A stretch of 64,000 nt of DNA from Arthrobacter wenxiniae (GCF_013376105.1 NZ_JAAMFM010000001.1:248001-312000), one strand, 5' to 3'; shown: positions 26,630 to 36,501, numbered from the stretch's first letter. The notes: generated by a model from the sequence alone, not told the origin. Translations and numbers: made by a program.

Positions 26630-28515
26630 GCCGCGGCGAAAAGCGCAGGCCCGTTCCGGCGTCGAACATCACGGACGGTCCGCAGGGCACAGCCAACGAG
26701 GACCGCGTGGACCTCAGCCGCGCGGACAGCCGGGCCGTGCGCCGCCGATCGGTGCGCCTGCTGGGCACGCTGCTGCGCCCGGTGCGCCTCCGGTTTGCGG
26801 TCACGGTGGCGCTGGTGGTGCTGTCGCAGGCGGCGAAGGTGGCCGGCCCGCTGCTCATTGCGTACGGAATTGATTCCGCCCTGCCCGCGCTGAAAGGTGG
26901 AAACCGGCTGCCGCTTCTCGTCACGGGCGGCGGCTACGTGGTGGCGGCGCTGGCGGCGTCCTGGCTCACGGCCGCCTACCTGACGGCCACGGCCCGGCTG
27001 AGCCAGGCGATGCTGCTGGACCTGCGCATCCAGGTGTTCCGGCACACGCAGCGGCTGAGCATGGAATTCCACGAGAGCTACACGTCCGGACGGATCATTT
27101 CACGCCAGACCTCGGACCTGGAGGCGCTGCGCGAACTGCTTGACTCCGGCATTTCCTCACTCGCCTCCGGGCTGATCTTCATGGCGCTGACGGCGGTCAG
27201 CATCTTTTCCCTCGACTGGATCACCGGGTTTTTGGTCATGGCCTCCGCGGTCCCCATGTACGTCCTCTCGCGCTGGTACCAGAAGCGTTCGCAGGCCGCC
27301 TACCGGTCCTCGCGCGTGGTGTCGGCGCGGCTCATTGTCCACTTCATCGAAACCATGACCGGCATCCGCGCGGTGAAGGCGTTCCGCCGGGAGGAGGACA
27401 ATGCCGCCCGCTACGACGAGCTGGCCGAGGACTACCGGCGCGTCACCGTCACTTCCATCAACCTCAACGGCGTGTTCCAGCCCGGCCTGGTCTTCATCGG
27501 CAATGTGGCCGTGGCGATGGTGCTGCTGGTGGGCGGCTTCCGCGTGCTGGGAGGCGCCCTGGAAGTGGGCGCGCTGCTGGCCCTGCTGCTCGCCACCAAG
27601 CGATTCTTCCAGCCCGTCAGCCAGATGGCCATGTTTTACAACTCCTTCCAGTCCGCCCAGGCCGCCCTGGAAAAGGTGTCCGGGCTGCTCGAGGAGGTTC
27701 CCACAGTGCGTCCCCCGCGCAACCCGGTCCCGCTGCCGGCCGCGCGCGGCGAGATCCGCTTCACCGGCGCCGAATTTGCCTACGGCAACGGGCCCATGGT
27801 CCTGCACCGCCTGGACCTGCACATCCCCGCCGGCCAGACCGTGGCCGTGGTCGGGGCCACGGGCGCCGGCAAGTCCACGCTGGCCAAGCTCCTGGCCCGT
27901 TTCTACGACGTTTCCTCCGGCTCCCTGACGCTCGACGGCGTGGAGTTGCGAGACCTGTCCACCGCGGACCTGCGCCGTGCCGTGGTGATGGTCACCCAGG
28001 AGGCCTTCCTGTTCAGCGGGACCGTGGCGGAGAATATCGCGCTGGGCAACCCCGCCGCCAGCCGGGCCGAGATTGAGGCGGCGGCCCGCGAGGTGGGCGC
28101 CGACGTGTTCATCCGCTCCCTGCCGGACGGCTACGACACCGACGTCAACAAGCGCGGGGGGCGGGTTTCGGCCGGGCAGCGCCAGCTCATTTCCTTTGCC
28201 CGGGCCTTTCTGGCCAACCCGGCGGTGCTGATCCTGGACGAGGCAACATCCTCGCTGGACATTCCCTCGGAACGGCTGGTGCAAAGCGGGCTGCACAGGC
28301 TGCTGGGAGCCTCCGCCGGGGCCGGCTCCCACGGCGCCGGTCCGGGGCGGACGGCGTTGATCATCGCCCACCGCCTCTCCACGGTGGCCATCGCGGACCG
28401 CGTCCTGGTGGTGCACGACGGCCGCGTCGTGGAGGACGGCACGCCGGCGGAGCTGATCGCCGGCGGCGGCCGGTTTGCCGACCTCCACGGGGCGTGGCAG
28501 GACTCCCTGGTTTAG
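26626..28515 (+). CDS. ABC exporter half-transporter, catalytic subunit
   Basis: Membrane-ATPase fusion of 629 residues and partner of the preceding gene, with which it overlaps as GTGA (GTG start at 26626). A hydrophilic N-terminal extension of about 45 residues precedes the six-helix domain. The ATPase has Walker [15 protein letters not shown], signature [15 protein letters not shown] and a canonical Walker B with catalytic glutamate ([12 protein letters not shown]), then the switch histidine in [15 protein letters not shown] glycine/serine-rich insert ([14 protein letters not shown]) sits between Walker B and the H-loop. Confidence 0.92.
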   Translation: MSRGEKRRPVPASNITDGPQGTANEDRVDLSRADSRAVRRRSVRLLGTLLRPVRLRFAVTVALVVLSQAAKVAGPLLIAYGIDSALPALKGGNRLPLLVTGGGYVVAALAASWLTAAYLTATARLSQAMLLDLRIQVFRHTQRLSMEFHESYTSGRIISRQTSDLEALRELLDSGISSLASGLIFMALTAVSIFSLDWITGFLVMASAVPMYVLSRWYQKRSQAAYRSSRVVSARLIVHFIETMTGIRAVKAFRREEDNAARYDELAEDYRRVTVTSINLNGVFQPGLVFIGNVAVAMVLLVGGFRVLGGALEVGALLALLLATKRFFQPVSQMAMFYNSFQSAQAALEKVSGLLEEVPTVRPPRNPVPLPAARGEIRFTGAEFAYGNGPMVLHRLDLHIPAGQTVAVVGATGAGKSTLAKLLARFYDVSSGSLTLDGVELRDLSTADLRRAVVMVTQEAFLFSGTVAENIALGNPAASRAEIEAAAREVGADVFIRSLPDGYDTDVNKRGGRVSAGQRQLISFARAFLANPAVLILDEATSSLDIPSERLVQSGLHRLLGASAGAGSHGAGPGRTALIIAHRLSTVAIADRVLVVHDGRVVEDGTPAELIAGGGRFADLHGAWQDSLV

Positions 28516-28615
28516 CCGCGGCGGGTTTGCCAGGCGATTTCGCGTAACCGGCATCCGTCCGCTATTCTTGAGAGGTTGCTTTTCCAGACCTCAGTGTCAT
28601 GGAAGCGCAATGGAT

Positions 28616-28694
<79 letters not shown>

Positions 28695-28702
28695 GAGCTT
28701 GA

Positions 28703-28730
28703 GGCAGTGTCCACGCGGACACTGCCTTTT
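28703..28730 (+). terminator. intrinsic terminator after tRNA-Pro
   Basis: Ten-base perfect stem GGCAGTGTCC (28703-28712) and GGACACTGCC (28717-28726) with loop ACGC, followed by TTTT. It begins 10 bp past the CCA end. The remaining gap to 28932 holds no gene; TAGAGT at 28895-28900 is a candidate -10 box for the permease. Confidence 0.9.
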
Positions 28731-28932
28731 GTGTTTCCCACACGTTTCCCACGGCTGTATCCCGCCCGGCTGACATGCCGCACGCGGCGAACATGGTGAA
28801 GCCCCCCACACAACACCATGAATGTGCTGACATTTTTCTAGGCAAATACCCAGAAGACTCACTCACGGCTGTCAAGGCGGGGGCGTAGTTTGCTTAGAGT
28901 AACGAAGAAACCGCCAAAGGAGATGGTTTTCC

Positions 28933-30621
28933 ATGACCGCAGCAACTGAAAGCAGACCCCAGGAAGGGTTTCCCAAACCAGCAACCAAACTCAAGCGGCA
29001 TCTGGGACCCGTGGGGCTCCTCTTTACCGCCATCGGCTCCATCATCGGCTCGGGCTGGCTGTTCGGAGCCTACAACGCCTCCCAGATTGCCGGGCCCGCG
29101 GCAATATTTTCCTGGCTGATCGCCGGACTCATGGTTCTGATGATCGGCCTGTGCTATGCCGAGCTGGGGCCCATGTTCCCGATCTCCGGCGGCGTGGTCA
29201 GGTACCCCCACCTGGTGTGGGGGTCCTTCGCAAGCTACTCGCTGGGCTTCATCACCTGGGTCAGCTCCGCCGCCGTCCCGGCCATTGAGGTCATGGGCGC
29301 GCTGACCTATGCCACCAAGTACGCCCCGTTCACCATCGCCCAACGCGTGGACAACACCACGGTGCACACCCTGACGCCATGGGGAATTGTGGTTGCCGTG
29401 GTGCTGATGGCGGTCTTTGTGGCCATCAACTACTACGGTGTGCGCCTTTTTGCCCAGATCAACAACGTCCTGGTCTGGTGGAAGCTGTTCATCATCCTGC
29501 TGGTGATCGCCACGTTCCTCATCATGGCGTTTGGCACCACCCAGATGGGGACGCTGAACAACTTCACGTCGCTGGGCTTCGCGCCCTCCGGGACCGCCGC
29601 GATCTTCACCTGCATTGCCACGGCGGGGATCACCTTCTCCTTCCTGGGCTTCCGCCAGGGCATTGAGCTGGCCGGGGAAACGTCCAATCCAAAGCGGAAC
29701 ATCCCCTTCGCCATCATCGGCTCGGTAGGCATCACGGCCGTCATCTACGCGCTCCTCCAGGTCGCCTTCACCATGGGCATCCCCGAGCACGTGCTGCAGA
29801 GCTCCGGCAGCTGGTCGCACCTGTCCTTCACCAACGACTTCGGCCCGCTGGCGGCCCTCGCCACCACGGGCGGCCTGGCCTGGCTGGCCTACCTGCTGTA
29901 CGCTGACGCGATCATCTCGCCCACCGACACCGGCCTGATCTACACCACCATTGCCGCCCGGGTCTCCTATGCACAGGGCCGCAACGGCAATGCCCCGCAA
30001 TGGCTGGCGCGCACCAACAAGCACGGCGTGCCGCACTGGAGCCTCTTCCTGACCTTCCTGGTGGGGCTGGTCATGTTCCTGCCGTTCCCGAGCTGGCAGC
30101 AGCTGGTGGGCTTCATCACCTCCGCAACGGTGCTGTCCTTCGGTTCCGGCCCCCTGGTGGTGGCCGCGCTGCGCCGCCAAATGGGCGGGCGGGTCCGCCC
30201 CTTCAGACTGCCTGGAGGCCACACCATCCCCCTGATCGCCTTCTACTGCGCCAACCTGATCGTGTTCTGGGGCGGCTGGGGCACCAACTCAAAGATGTTC
30301 ATCACCATCCTGCTCGGCTACCTGGTGCTGGTTCTCTTCCAATTCACCGGCGACCGCAGGAGCAAGCCAAAGCTGGACTTCAAGGCCGGTGCGGCCTGGC
30401 TTCTCCCGTGGCTGGTGATGGTCGGTTTCCAGAGCTGGCTGATGGACCCGGCCTCGCATCCACGCCTGTTCTGGTGGGCCTTCCTCACCAACGCCGCCAT
30501 CACCGTGGTGGTGTTCGTCCTGGCCCTGAACTCGCACCTGCCGCTCGCCAAGGTCCAGCAGTACATTGACGACGCCGAGGAGGAATCGCGCGAGGAAGAA
30601 GGGGAGGAACTGGCCATCTAG
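28933..30621 (+). CDS. APC family amino acid permease
   Basis: Amino acid-polyamine-organocation transporter of 562 residues with about twelve membrane helices. Helix 1 has the family's substrate-site motif (FTAIGSIIGSGWLFGAYNAS), followed by GPAAIFSWLIAGLMVL, and helix 6 carries FTCIATAGITFSFLGFRQG and the conserved loop ELAGETSNPKRNIPFAI. The C-terminal tail is acidic (DDAEEESREEEGEE) and cytoplasmic. AAAGGAG lies 8-10 nt before ATG 28933. Substrate is unknown; no biosynthetic or catabolic partner adjoins it. Confidence 0.9.
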   Translation: MTAATESRPQEGFPKPATKLKRHLGPVGLLFTAIGSIIGSGWLFGAYNASQIAGPAAIFSWLIAGLMVLMIGLCYAELGPMFPISGGVVRYPHLVWGSFASYSLGFITWVSSAAVPAIEVMGALTYATKYAPFTIAQRVDNTTVHTLTPWGIVVAVVLMAVFVAINYYGVRLFAQINNVLVWWKLFIILLVIATFLIMAFGTTQMGTLNNFTSLGFAPSGTAAIFTCIATAGITFSFLGFRQGIELAGETSNPKRNIPFAIIGSVGITAVIYALLQVAFTMGIPEHVLQSSGSWSHLSFTNDFGPLAALATTGGLAWLAYLLYADAIISPTDTGLIYTTIAARVSYAQGRNGNAPQWLARTNKHGVPHWSLFLTFLVGLVMFLPFPSWQQLVGFITSATVLSFGSGPLVVAALRRQMGGRVRPFRLPGGHTIPLIAFYCANLIVFWGGWGTNSKMFITILLGYLVLVLFQFTGDRRSKPKLDFKAGAAWLLPWLVMVGFQSWLMDPASHPRLFWWAFLTNAAITVVVFVLALNSHLPLAKVQQYIDDAEEESREEEGEELAI

Positions 30622-30630
30622 GCCCCCGGC

Positions 30631-30636
30631 TAGAAT
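30631..30636 (+). promoter_or_regulatory. -10 box TAGAAT, leaderless start of micro-ORF
   Basis: TAGAAT followed by six bases and then ATG at 30643, the spacing seen at the other leaderless genes of this window. Confidence 0.5.
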
Positions 30637-30642
30637 GGGCGC

Positions 30643-30720
30643 ATGAGTGAGACACTGCCGCCGTGCCCCGAATGCTCCGGCCCGATGAAGCTCAAGTCCA
30701 GCGGCGTGGCGAAGGTCTAG
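30643..30720 (+). CDS. 25-residue micro-ORF with CPEC motif
   Basis: The frame encodes MSETLPPCPECSGPMKLKSS and ends in GVAKV before TAG. One CxxC pair with the PPCPEC context resembles the first half of a small zinc-ribbon protein (PhnA/zinc-ribbon type), but the second knuckle is absent, so it is either a micro-protein or the remnant of a longer gene. Its start is supported by a TAGAAT hexamer exactly six bases upstream. No homologue can be named. Confidence 0.35.
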   Translation: MSETLPPCPECSGPMKLKSSGVAKV

Positions 30721-30759
30721 GCGCCCGGACATCAACCACACCAGTTCCGCGGCACCGCC

Positions 30760-32754
30760 GTGACGTCTTGGCTCGAGGCTGTGCCCGCGTTCGCCGTGGC
30801 ACTGCTGCTCCTTGCCGTGCCCGGTGTCGCCGTGATGCTCGCGCTGCGCATCCGCGGCCTGGCGGCACTGTGCCTCACGCCGGCAGTGTCCGTTTCGGTC
30901 GTGTCCGCCAGCGCGGTGGTGGCCCCGCTCCTCCACCTGCCGTGGGGCTGGCCGGTGCTGCTGCTGGGCACGGCCGTCGCGGCGGCGGCCGCCTGGCTGG
31001 CCCGCCGCTTCATCCCCGCCCTGCAGGCCGCGGGACCGGCGGCCCCGCACCGGCGCCACGCGACCCGCGGGATAACGCCCGCAGCCGTCACGGGCGTCCT
31101 CACGGCCCTCGCCGTGACGGTCGTGTTCCTCGTCGTGGTCTCGCCCAGCCCCGAACAGTTCACGCAGGGCTACGATTCCGTGTTCCACCTGAATGCGACC
31201 GAATACGCAGTCCAGACCAGGAATGCTTCCTCCTTTTCCATCTCGGGCTTCATCCTGCCGTCAGGCAAGTCGGTGTTTTACCCGGCTGCGTGGCACGGGC
31301 TGGCGAGCCTGCTGGTGATCCTGACCGGCATCAGCATCCCCGCGGCCATGAATGTCCTCACGCTGGCGGTGGCGGGGCTGGTGTGGCCGTTGTCCTGCGT
31401 GTTCTTTGCCCGCACGCTGTTTGGGGAAAAGCGCACGGTGCTGCTGGCGGCCGGCGCCCTGTCCGCAGCCTTTCCGGCGTTCCCCTACCTGCTCCTGCAA
31501 TACGGCTCCGCCTACCCCAACCTGCTCTCCAACGCGATGGTTCCCGCCGGCGCGGCCCTGGTGCTGCTGATCATCCGCCCGCCCGCACGCCCGCCGCTGG
31601 AGCCGGCCATGGCCCTGGCGATGGTCGTGCTGTTCCTGCCCGGGACCGCCATGGCCCAGCCCAACGGCGTCTTCAGCATCCTGCTGGTCCTGACCCCGCT
31701 GCTGGCCCATCGCGTCTACGTGTGGCTGCGGACCGGGTTTGCGCTGAGCCGGCGCAGGGGGTGGCTCCGGGGCGGCGTGGTGCTGGCGGCCGCCGGCGCC
31801 GTGGCCGGCATCCTCCTTTCGCTGCCGCAGTTTCGAAGCCTGTTCAACTACACCAGCCCGGCCTTCCTGCCGTTTCCGCTGGCGTTCCTGCGCAACCTGA
31901 CCCAGGCGCCGGACCCCATCTGGTTCCCGGCCGCCGCCCTGACGCTGCTCGCACTGGCCGGTGCGTGGGCCGCCGCCCGAAGGCGCGGACTGCGCTGGCT
32001 TCCGGCGTCGCTGTTGCTGGTCAGCTTCACCTACCCGCTGGCCGCCGGGACCAACCTGCCCGTGGCCAATGTGGTCATGGCGCCCTGGTGGGACAACCCC
32101 GAACGCATCGCGGCCCTCATGCCGCTGGTCGCGGTCCCGCTGGCCGCCCTCGGGCTGGCCGGCCTGGTGGGCTGGCTCCGGACCAGGTTCCCCACGTCCC
32201 GCCTGGTCTCCACACGCAGGGGAACGGCGACGGCGGCAGCCGTCCTCGCCGTCGTCCTCGCCTTCTCAAACCCCGGCTTCTGGCAGATGGCCGGCGCCGT
32301 GGGGCAGATGTACAGCGTGCCGGCCAAGCCGGACAGCCTGGCCCAGGTGGACGCGCAGGAACTGGCGCTGATCCACCGGCTCGACTCGCTCACCACGGCC
32401 CGTGACGTCATTGCCAACAACCCGTACAACGGCTCAGCGCTGGCCATGGCGCTGGCGGGGCGGCACATGCTGTTCCCGTACAGTTCCCAAGGCGACCTCA
32501 CCGCGGACCAGTACACGCTGCGTTTCTGGCTCAACCGGGTGGGCAGCGACCAGGCCGTGTGCGCCGCCGCCAAGCGGCTGGGCGTGACGTACCTCTTGGA
32601 CTTTGGCACCGACTACATCCCGGCCTTCAACAATCCCAGGTCGCTGTATCCGGGCGTGACGCTGGCCGCCGGCACGGAGGGCTTCACGCTGGTGGCACGG
32701 GAGGGGCATGCCTCCCTGTACAAGCTCACGCTGTGCGCAGGGGTGCCGCAGTAG
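30760..32754 (+). CDS. polytopic membrane protein, DUF6541-like
   Basis: Integral membrane protein of 664 residues with roughly 12-14 hydrophobic segments, beginning VPAFAVALLLLAVPGVAVML. The large first external loop contains YDSVFHLNATEYAVQTRNAS and LPSGKSVFYPAAWHGL, a pattern I recognise from DUF6541 proteins, which look like GT-C glycosyltransferases (acidic residue in the first loop, helices, soluble C-terminal domain from about 540). A role in cell-wall or surface glycan assembly is plausible but not shown. The start is GTG at 30760. It stands alone, with the XRE-TPR regulator 170 bp downstream. Confidence 0.7.
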   Translation: MTSWLEAVPAFAVALLLLAVPGVAVMLALRIRGLAALCLTPAVSVSVVSASAVVAPLLHLPWGWPVLLLGTAVAAAAAWLARRFIPALQAAGPAAPHRRHATRGITPAAVTGVLTALAVTVVFLVVVSPSPEQFTQGYDSVFHLNATEYAVQTRNASSFSISGFILPSGKSVFYPAAWHGLASLLVILTGISIPAAMNVLTLAVAGLVWPLSCVFFARTLFGEKRTVLLAAGALSAAFPAFPYLLLQYGSAYPNLLSNAMVPAGAALVLLIIRPPARPPLEPAMALAMVVLFLPGTAMAQPNGVFSILLVLTPLLAHRVYVWLRTGFALSRRRGWLRGGVVLAAAGAVAGILLSLPQFRSLFNYTSPAFLPFPLAFLRNLTQAPDPIWFPAAALTLLALAGAWAAARRRGLRWLPASLLLVSFTYPLAAGTNLPVANVVMAPWWDNPERIAALMPLVAVPLAALGLAGLVGWLRTRFPTSRLVSTRRGTATAAAVLAVVLAFSNPGFWQMAGAVGQMYSVPAKPDSLAQVDAQELALIHRLDSLTTARDVIANNPYNGSALAMALAGRHMLFPYSSQGDLTADQYTLRFWLNRVGSDQAVCAAAKRLGVTYLLDFGTDYIPAFNNPRSLYPGVTLAAGTEGFTLVAREGHASLYKLTLCAGVPQ

Positions 32755-32924
32755 CCCGGCGCGCGGCTGCCAAGTGCCGTGCCGGACCACGTCCGCGACG
32801 AGTCCAGTTGACAAGATCTGTAGATAGTTATCACAAACTAGTCATAGCGCTTAGAGTTGTGACTGCGGATTCTTTTCCGCATGGTGGTTTGACCAGCGCG
32901 GCAGTTTGCAGGAGGAGTGGGACA

Positions 32925-34181
32925 GTGGGCAGCAGTTTTGGCGATCGACTTCGGCAGGAACGCCTGGCGCGGAGCCTCACCCAGGCGGAACTGGGCGGGG
33001 CGCTGTACTCGGCCAGCTACATCTCGCTGCTCGAAAACGGCCGGCGTGAACCCACCGTTGAAATAATCAAGCAGCTCTCCCGCCAGCTGCAGCTCGCGCC
33101 GCACTCCATTGAGGAGTGGGTGCAGCCCATCTCCTCGGAGGAAAGCGGCTACCTCATCGCCTCGCTCTACGCCCGGCAGTGCTGGGACACCCGCGACTAC
33201 GTGGGAGCCGCCCAAAGCGCAGGGTCCGCGGCGGAAAAGGCCATTGCCAGCCACGATTCGGTCACCTGGTGGAACATGGCCTACCTGCAGGCCAACTCGC
33301 TGCTGCGCTGCGGCGGCCAGGCGGAGGCGCTGGACGTGCTGAAGAAGCTGCTCAACCACGCCCTGACCGCGGACAGCGACGCCCTGACGCTGCGCACCCG
33401 CCAAACCATGGCCGCCGCGCTGCTGAGCATGGGCCGCCTGCCCGAGGCCATCGAGGAAGCCACGCTCGCCATCGAGATCGGTTCCGGGGACACCGACGAG
33501 GAATACGCCGCCTACCTCATCGCCCTGCAAACACTCGTGGGGGCGCTCGCCGAGGCAGGCGACCTCGAGGGGGCGTGGCAGCACTGCCTGACCTTGGCCG
33601 ACGCGGTCACCGATTCCACCCCGACCCAGCTGGCCGGGGAGATCCACTGGGTGATCGGCAACGTGGCGTTCATCCGGCAGGACGTGAACACCGGCCTGTT
33701 CCACCACGCCCAGGCCGGCCGGCTGCTCTCGCCCACCCAGGACCTGTCCCGCTGGGCCCAGTTCAACAAGGCCACGGCGTGGGTGCGCCTGGCCGCAGGC
33801 GTGGTGGAGCCGGCCACGCTGGAAGCGATCGAGCGCAGCGAACTGGCGCACTCCGTGGTGGGCGCCACCCGCACCGAGGCCTTGGAGGTCTCGCTGCTGC
33901 GCGCCCGCTGGCTCTACCTCAACGGCGACATGCCCGCGGCCCTGGCCCTGCTGGAAAGCATCGGCTCCGAGCGCGAAGCCCTCGCCACCCACATCGCCGG
34001 CGACACCGCCCTGCTGCTGGGCAAGGTGCTCAAGGCCCAGGGCCGCATGGAGGACGCCCTGGCCGCGTTCAATGAGGCGAAGTCCATGTTCACCGACGCC
34101 GGTGCCACCGAGCGGATTTCCCAGGCCATGGAGAGCATTGTGGAGATCGAGTCGCTGCGCCGTTCGGGAACCCGGACCTAG
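32925..34181 (+). CDS. XRE-type helix-turn-helix regulator with TPR-like repeats
   Basis: Protein of 418 residues: N-terminal Cro/C1-type HTH (residues 3-60, FGDRLRQERLARSLTQAEL, SYISLLENGRREPT) followed by a long array of tetratricopeptide-like helical repeats, the layout of peptide- or stage-responsive regulators. The start is GTG 32925 with GGAGGAG 7 nt upstream; the much longer frame before it overlaps the membrane protein gene and is not real. The 170-bp upstream gap is AT-rich and has TTGACA at 32808-32813. Its stop is 3 bp from the end of the convergent purC, leaving no room for a terminator. Target genes unknown. Confidence 0.85.
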   Translation: MGSSFGDRLRQERLARSLTQAELGGALYSASYISLLENGRREPTVEIIKQLSRQLQLAPHSIEEWVQPISSEESGYLIASLYARQCWDTRDYVGAAQSAGSAAEKAIASHDSVTWWNMAYLQANSLLRCGGQAEALDVLKKLLNHALTADSDALTLRTRQTMAAALLSMGRLPEAIEEATLAIEIGSGDTDEEYAAYLIALQTLVGALAEAGDLEGAWQHCLTLADAVTDSTPTQLAGEIHWVIGNVAFIRQDVNTGLFHHAQAGRLLSPTQDLSRWAQFNKATAWVRLAAGVVEPATLEAIERSELAHSVVGATRTEALEVSLLRARWLYLNGDMPAALALLESIGSEREALATHIAGDTALLLGKVLKAQGRMEDALAAFNEAKSMFTDAGATERISQAMESIVEIESLRRSGTRT

Positions 34182-34184
34182 CGC

Positions 34185-35198
34185 CTAGCTGAACGTGCTG
34201 CCCGTGAGGCGCTCGTAGGCCTCCACGTAGCGGGCGCGGGTGCGTTCCACGACGCCGGCAGGCAGCGCCGGGGGCGGCGTCCCGCCGTTCCTGTCCCAGC
34301 CTGATTCCGCGCTGGTCAGCCAGTCGCGCACATACTGCTTGTCAAAGCTGGGCTGCGCCCGGCCCGGGGACCACAGCTCCGCATCCCAGAAGCGGGAGGA
34401 GTCCGGCGTGAGGACTTCGTCGCCCAGCGTGATTGCACCGGTGGCCGGATCCGTGCCGAACTCGACCTTGGTGTCCGCCAGGATGATGCCGCGCCCGCGC
34501 GCGATCCCCTCCGCCCTGGAATAGATCTCCAGCGTCAGTCTGCGCAAGGTGTCGGCAGCTTCCGCGCCGACGGTGCCGGCCATGGCTTCAAAGGTGATGT
34601 TTTCATCGTGGGTGCCCACTTCGGCCTTGGCCGACGGCGAGAAGATGGCCGCCTCCAGCCGGGATCCGTCCTGAAGCCCGGACGGCAGCGGCAGCCCGCA
34701 CACGGTCTGCTGCCGGCGGTATTCCAGCAGTCCCGAACCAGTCAGGTAGCCGCGCGCAATGCACTCGATGGGGAACATGTCCAGCTTCCTGCACACCATG
34801 GCCCGCCCCGCAACCTCTGCGGGAACGCCCCCTCCCACCGTGGTGGCCACCAGGTGATTGGGGACATCGAGCTGCTCAAACCACCACAGGCTCAGCTGCG
34901 TCAGGACCCGCCCCTTGTCCGGGATCTCGCTGGCCAGGATGGAGTCAAAGGCGCTGATCCGGTCGCTGGCCACCACCAGGACCACGTCGGTCCGCCCGGC
35001 GAAGGGGGTTCCGGTGCTTGAGCCTGGCGAGCCCTGGGTCCCGACATGGGGCCCCGGCCGCGAAGGGGCCCCAGCGGAGCTTGCGAGGCCGGGGAGCGTC
35101 TGGGGATCGACCACCGGGATGTAGAGGTCTCGGACCTTGCCGGAGTAGACGTGTTTCCAGCCCGGCAGGGCGGGAGCGGTGCTTGGTGCCAAAGTCAT
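34185..35198 (-). CDS. purC: phosphoribosylaminoimidazole-succinocarboxamide synthase (SAICAR synthetase)
   Basis: Purine biosynthesis ligase of 337 residues joining aspartate to CAIR with ATP. Core motifs are present: SGKVRDLYIP, VVASDRISAFDSIL, NHLVAT, PIECIARGYLTGSG, ILADTKVEFG, LTPDSSRFWDAE and FDKQYVRDWL. ATG at 35198 (MTLAPSTAPALPGWKHVY) has AAGGA 7 nt upstream, just past the purD stop. Odd feature: between LYIPVV and TDVVLVVASDR is a Gly/Pro/Ser-rich insertion of about 35 residues (LPGLASSAGAPSRPG onward) encoded by an inverted-repeat stretch at 35001-35100, making the protein longer than usual. Confidence 0.93.
   Translation of the reverse strand: MTLAPSTAPALPGWKHVYSGKVRDLYIPVVDPQTLPGLASSAGAPSRPGPHVGTQGSPGSSTGTPFAGRTDVVLVVASDRISAFDSILASEIPDKGRVLTQLSLWWFEQLDVPNHLVATTVGGGVPAEVAGRAMVCRKLDMFPIECIARGYLTGSGLLEYRRQQTVCGLPLPSGLQDGSRLEAAIFSPSAKAEVGTHDENITFEAMAGTVGAEAADTLRRLTLEIYSRAEGIARGRGIILADTKVEFGTDPATGAITLGDEVLTPDSSRFWDAELWSPGRAQPSFDKQYVRDWLTSAESGWDRNGGTPPPALPAGVVERTRARYVEAYERLTGSTFS
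35047..35073. repeat. GC-rich inverted repeat inside purC
   Basis: TGGGGCCCC (35047-35055) and GGGGCCCCA (35065-35073), nine-base inverted arms around GGCCGCGAA, each containing the palindrome GGGGCCCC. The flanks (GGAGCTTGCGAGGCC at 35076-35090) look like dispersed intergenic repeats of actinobacteria, yet here the stretch is read in frame as part of PurC. Confidence 0.55.
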
Positions 35199-35208
35199 TG
35201 CTTGTTCC

Positions 35209-36501
35209 TTATGCCTGGGCGGCCGGGCCGGCCACCGTGATGCCGCCGCGCGCGGCCTTGGCTGCGATGTCCGTCCGGTACTGGCCGCCTTCCAGGGAGA
35301 TCTCCGCGATGCCCGCGTACGCCTTTTCGCGCGCGTCTTCCAGGTCGGCGCCCACGCCCACCACGGCGAGGACGCGGCCGCCCGCGCTGACGGTGTTGCC
35401 GTCGTCGTCCACGGCCGTGCCGGCGTGCAGCACATGCACGCCGTCGACGCGCCGGGCCTTCTTCAGCCCGCGGATGCGGTCCCCGGTGCGCGGAGTGCCG
35501 GGGTAGTTGGCGCTGGCCAGGACCACGGCGACTGCCGTCTCGGGTGCCCAGCGGAGCTCGTCCACCTCGTCAAGCTGGCCCTTGGCGGCCGCCAGCAGGA
35601 GGCTGCCCAGGGGCGTCTTGAGGCGGGCCAGGACCGCCTGCGTTTCGGGGTCGCCGAAACGGGCGTTGAACTCGATGACCCGCATGCCGCGGCTGGTCAG
35701 GGCCAGCCCGCAGTACAGGACTCCCGTGAACGGGGTTCCGCGGCGGGCCATTTCGTCAATGGTGGGCTGGGCCACGCGGTCCACGACGTCCTTGACCAGG
35801 CCTGCCGGAACCCATTCCAGCGGCGAGTAGGCGCCCATTCCACCGGTGTTGGGGCCCTCGTCGCCGTCGAAGATGCGCTTGAAGTCCTGTGCGGGTGCCA
35901 GGGGGACCACGGTCCGGCCGTCGGCCAGCACGAAGAGGGAAACTTCCGGGCCGTCGAGATACTCCTCAATGACCACCGTTCCGCCGGCGTCAAAACAGGC
36001 TTGGGCGTGGGCCACGGCCTCGCCGCGGTCGCTGGTGACCACCACGCCCTTGCCGGCTGCCAGGCCGTCGTCCTTGACCACGTACGGGGCGCCGAAAGCG
36101 TCCAGGGCATCGGACGCCTCCTCCGCCGTGGCCGCGACCCTGGCCATGGCGGTGGGCACCTGGGCCTCGGCCATAACCACCTTCGCAAATGCCTTGGAGG
36201 CCTCCAGTCGGGCGGCCTCGCGGCTGGGTCCAAAGACGGGGATGCCGGCGGCCTGCACGGCGTCGGCCACGCCGGCGGCCAGGGGCGCCTCGGGGCCCAC
36301 CACCACAAGGTCGCTCTCCAGCCTCACGGCAAGGGCCGCCACGGCGGCGGGACTGTTGGCGTCAATGCTGTGCGTGGGCACAATTTCGGCGATTCCGGCG
36401 TTGCCGGGTGCCGCGTGGACCTCCGTCACGATGGGGTCACGCAGCAACGATCGGACAATGGCATGTTCGCGGCCGCCGGGGCCAATCACTAGGACCTTCA
36501 C
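35209..36501 (-). CDS. purD: phosphoribosylamine-glycine ligase (GAR synthetase)
   Basis: ATP-grasp ligase of 430 residues for the second step of purine synthesis. The start is GTG at 36501, giving VKVLVIGPGGREHAIVRSLL, the standard N terminus, and is confirmed by a TACGCT hexamer six bases upstream (leaderless). Motifs: AAPGNAGIAE, VGPEAPLAAGVADA, VKDDGLAAGKGV, EEYLDGPEVSLFVL, NTGGMGAYSP, GVLYCGLALT, EFNARFGDPETQ. The gene is followed after 10 bp by purC, so the two form a purine operon. Upstream frame extension is rejected. Confidence 0.95.
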   Translation of the reverse strand: MKVLVIGPGGREHAIVRSLLRDPIVTEVHAAPGNAGIAEIVPTHSIDANSPAAVAALAVRLESDLVVVGPEAPLAAGVADAVQAAGIPVFGPSREAARLEASKAFAKVVMAEAQVPTAMARVAATAEEASDALDAFGAPYVVKDDGLAAGKGVVVTSDRGEAVAHAQACFDAGGTVVIEEYLDGPEVSLFVLADGRTVVPLAPAQDFKRIFDGDEGPNTGGMGAYSPLEWVPAGLVKDVVDRVAQPTIDEMARRGTPFTGVLYCGLALTSRGMRVIEFNARFGDPETQAVLARLKTPLGSLLLAAAKGQLDEVDELRWAPETAVAVVLASANYPGTPRTGDRIRGLKKARRVDGVHVLHAGTAVDDDGNTVSAGGRVLAVVGVGADLEDAREKAYAGIAEISLEGGQYRTDIAAKAARGGITVAGPAAQA

